Positions 4,232 through 5,433 of a stretch of 5,433 nucleotides of DNA are shown here, piece by piece (position 1 is the first letter of the stretch; each line of letters opens with the position of its first letter). Source of the stretch: Candidatus Equimonas enterica (GTDB lineage Bacteria > Bacteroidota > Bacteroidia > Bacteroidales > Bacteroidaceae); NCBI GenBank assembly GCA_018066225.1, contig JAGHRU010000181.1:1-5433 (forward strand), in the 5' to 3' direction. The notes under the pieces are model-generated. The model was given only the letters and a program-made list of their open reading frames with translations. It was not told the origin of the DNA and searched no databases. The translations under genes were made by a program, and so were the position numbers.

Positions 4232-5433
4232 TTATCGGTTGAGCATAAATTTGAGATTGATGCCAAAGTCTTGCGTGGTAACAGGATAAGATGATGCTGT
4301 CAGCAAAGGCTTGTTCATCTGGCGGTCGTAGTAGGCCGACAAGGTCAAGAACTTGGATAAAGCATAGTCCGCAGAGAAACTAATCTGTACGGCTTGATTG
4401 CCAGAGGTGGCTTGCGAAAGCAGCGTTGAGATGTCACGCGTTATCGCACTCTGATTGCGGAACGAGATATCCAAACGAAGATTGAGAGAATGTGGGAAGC
4501 CCTTGTTCGCTCCCTGTATATTACTTTGCGACTTATTACCTTCCTCGTCTTCGTCATCACCAAGGTTCTTACGAGAGTTGGGCGCACGGTGTACGCTTTT
4601 CTTGGGGGCGAAGAGATTGAGGTCTGCTATCTTATAACCCATACCTATGACAAAGTCGTTACTACAAGTCTCACTCAGTTGCAACGAAGTCATCGATAGC
4701 GTCAGCACGCGGGTCTTGCGATACTCCACCTTCGCCGTCAAACTGTTTTGGAACGTCATATCAATGCCGAAGAGTGGCGAGAACGACTCTTTGATGCTGA
4801 CGGTCGAAATGTCGTACATCGACGAAGGTATAGGCGCACCTGTGGCGACATCGTTGATGAACCCAACACCAGCCATATACTCTTGGTATGTCGTAAATGT
4901 ATTGTAAGAGCCTACCGTATAAATACTCTTGTAAGCGTGATTGAGGTTGAAGGACTTGAAGATGCGCTTCATCGCATTCAACTTGGATAAGCCTCCGTAA
5001 GTGACAGACCAGTTGGGCAGCATACGCTTCAAGGCGGGGAAGATATCAAAGCCCGTATTGTTGGTGTAGGCATTGAGGAACGCAGGTATCATCACATCCG
5101 CACTAAAACGCTCCACGGTGCCATTGGCCGTATCAAAGGGTTTACCGGCGTAGTCGCCAGTGCCTGAGGGGTAGATAGCACCTTTATAGCGTGACTCTAC
5201 CACACTACGGTAACTATCAAGCAGCGAGACAAACTTCTCGAAGGCCGCACTGTTGTAGCCGTTGTCGGCATTACCACTACCTTGGAACGCCGTACCCAGC
5301 GAGATAGTAGTCATCGTAAACGAACCTGTCTGCGTGGTCGGCATCCCATCTATCATATATTGTATGGAACTATTGCGATTGACCACACGCGAAGCATTGA
5401 GATCTATCTTCAATCGCGCACAGGCTCTATGGT
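4232..5433 (-). CDS. sprA: SprA (Sov) type IX secretion translocon protein, C-terminal part
   Basis: SprA is the very large outer-membrane beta-barrel (about 2400 residues) that forms the export channel of the type IX secretion system. Only the last 400 residues are here; the frame stays open through 5433, so the N-terminus lies outside. Numbering from the Leu codon at 5413, family features are LKIDLNASR at 1-9, FSADVMIPAFLNAYT at 103-117, LPNWSVTYGGLSKL at 132-145, a segment with VGSYNTF near 167-173, SIKESFSPLFGIDMTFQNSLT at 206-226 (interrupted by no stop), EYRKTR at 230-235, NDFVIGMGYKI at 252-262, SADYALSKFLTLSAYYDRQM at 347-366 and the terminal strand DFGINLKFMLNR. Alternating hydrophobic and polar residues suit beta-strands. 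An acidic loop, GDDEDEEGNKSQSN at 285-298, separates two strands. The stop is TAA at 4234-4232. No minus-strand terminator is evident downstream. Confidence 0.93.
   Translation of the reverse strand, partial: HRACARLKIDLNASRVVNRNSSIQYMIDGMPTTQTGSFTMTTISLGTAFQGSGNADNGYNSAAFEKFVSLLDSYRSVVESRYKGAIYPSGTGDYAGKPFDTANGTVERFSADVMIPAFLNAYTNNTGFDIFPALKRMLPNWSVTYGGLSKLNAMKRIFKSFNLNHAYKSIYTVGSYNTFTTYQEYMAGVGFINDVATGAPIPSSMYDISTVSIKESFSPLFGIDMTFQNSLTAKVEYRKTRVLTLSMTSLQLSETCSNDFVIGMGYKIADLNLFAPKKSVHRAPNSRKNLGDDEDEEGNKSQSNIQGANKGFPHSLNLRLDISFRNQSAITRDISTLLSQATSGNQAVQISFSADYALSKFLTLSAYYDRQMNKPLLTASSYPVTTQDFGINLKFMLNR

Overview
The window looks like chromosomal DNA from a Bacteroidales bacterium, possibly a Prevotella relative. 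Three things support this. The right edge holds the 3' end of sprA (sov), which is confined to Bacteroidota with a type IX secretion system. There is a Bacteroidota-type 73-residue DUF2795 protein. The intergenic regions carry the Bacteroidota promoter -7 element TAnnTTTG, and Shine-Dalgarno sequences are not evident. All recognisable protein genes lie on the minus strand, so the window reads biologically from right to left.

Reading right to left: sprA (C-terminal about 400 residues, open through the right edge) stops at 4232. A 335-base AT-rich intergenic region (3897-4231) follows. It contains the only plus-strand transcription unit I can support: a near-consensus promoter (4076-4106) leading about 40 bases later into a strong intrinsic terminator (4148-4182), which is the architecture of a small RNA of roughly 70 nt. 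Next to it are two abutting inverted repeats (4005-4066). Then come a short methyltransferase-like gene with a degenerate SAM-binding loop (3291-3896), a DUF2795 gene with its own promoter and terminator (2961-3182), and guaA (GMP synthase). guaA is translationally coupled through a TAATG overlap to a small secreted protein with a TonB C-terminal domain, and that pair ends in a clean terminator at 721-755. The last gene (84-695) starts like a GH106 alpha-L-rhamnosidase with a signal peptide, but a TAG stops it after 203 codons, so it is probably a broken gene.

The genes are mostly unrelated housekeeping and envelope functions: outer-membrane protein export (SprA), purine synthesis (GuaA), a TonB-domain periplasmic protein and a glycan-degrading enzyme fragment. 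Terminators split them into short units: sprA; methyltransferase-like; DUF2795; guaA-tonB; and the GH106 fragment. I see no mobile element, CRISPR array, tRNA or rRNA. The strongest unexplained signal is the plus-strand small-RNA-like unit between sprA and the methyltransferase-like gene.
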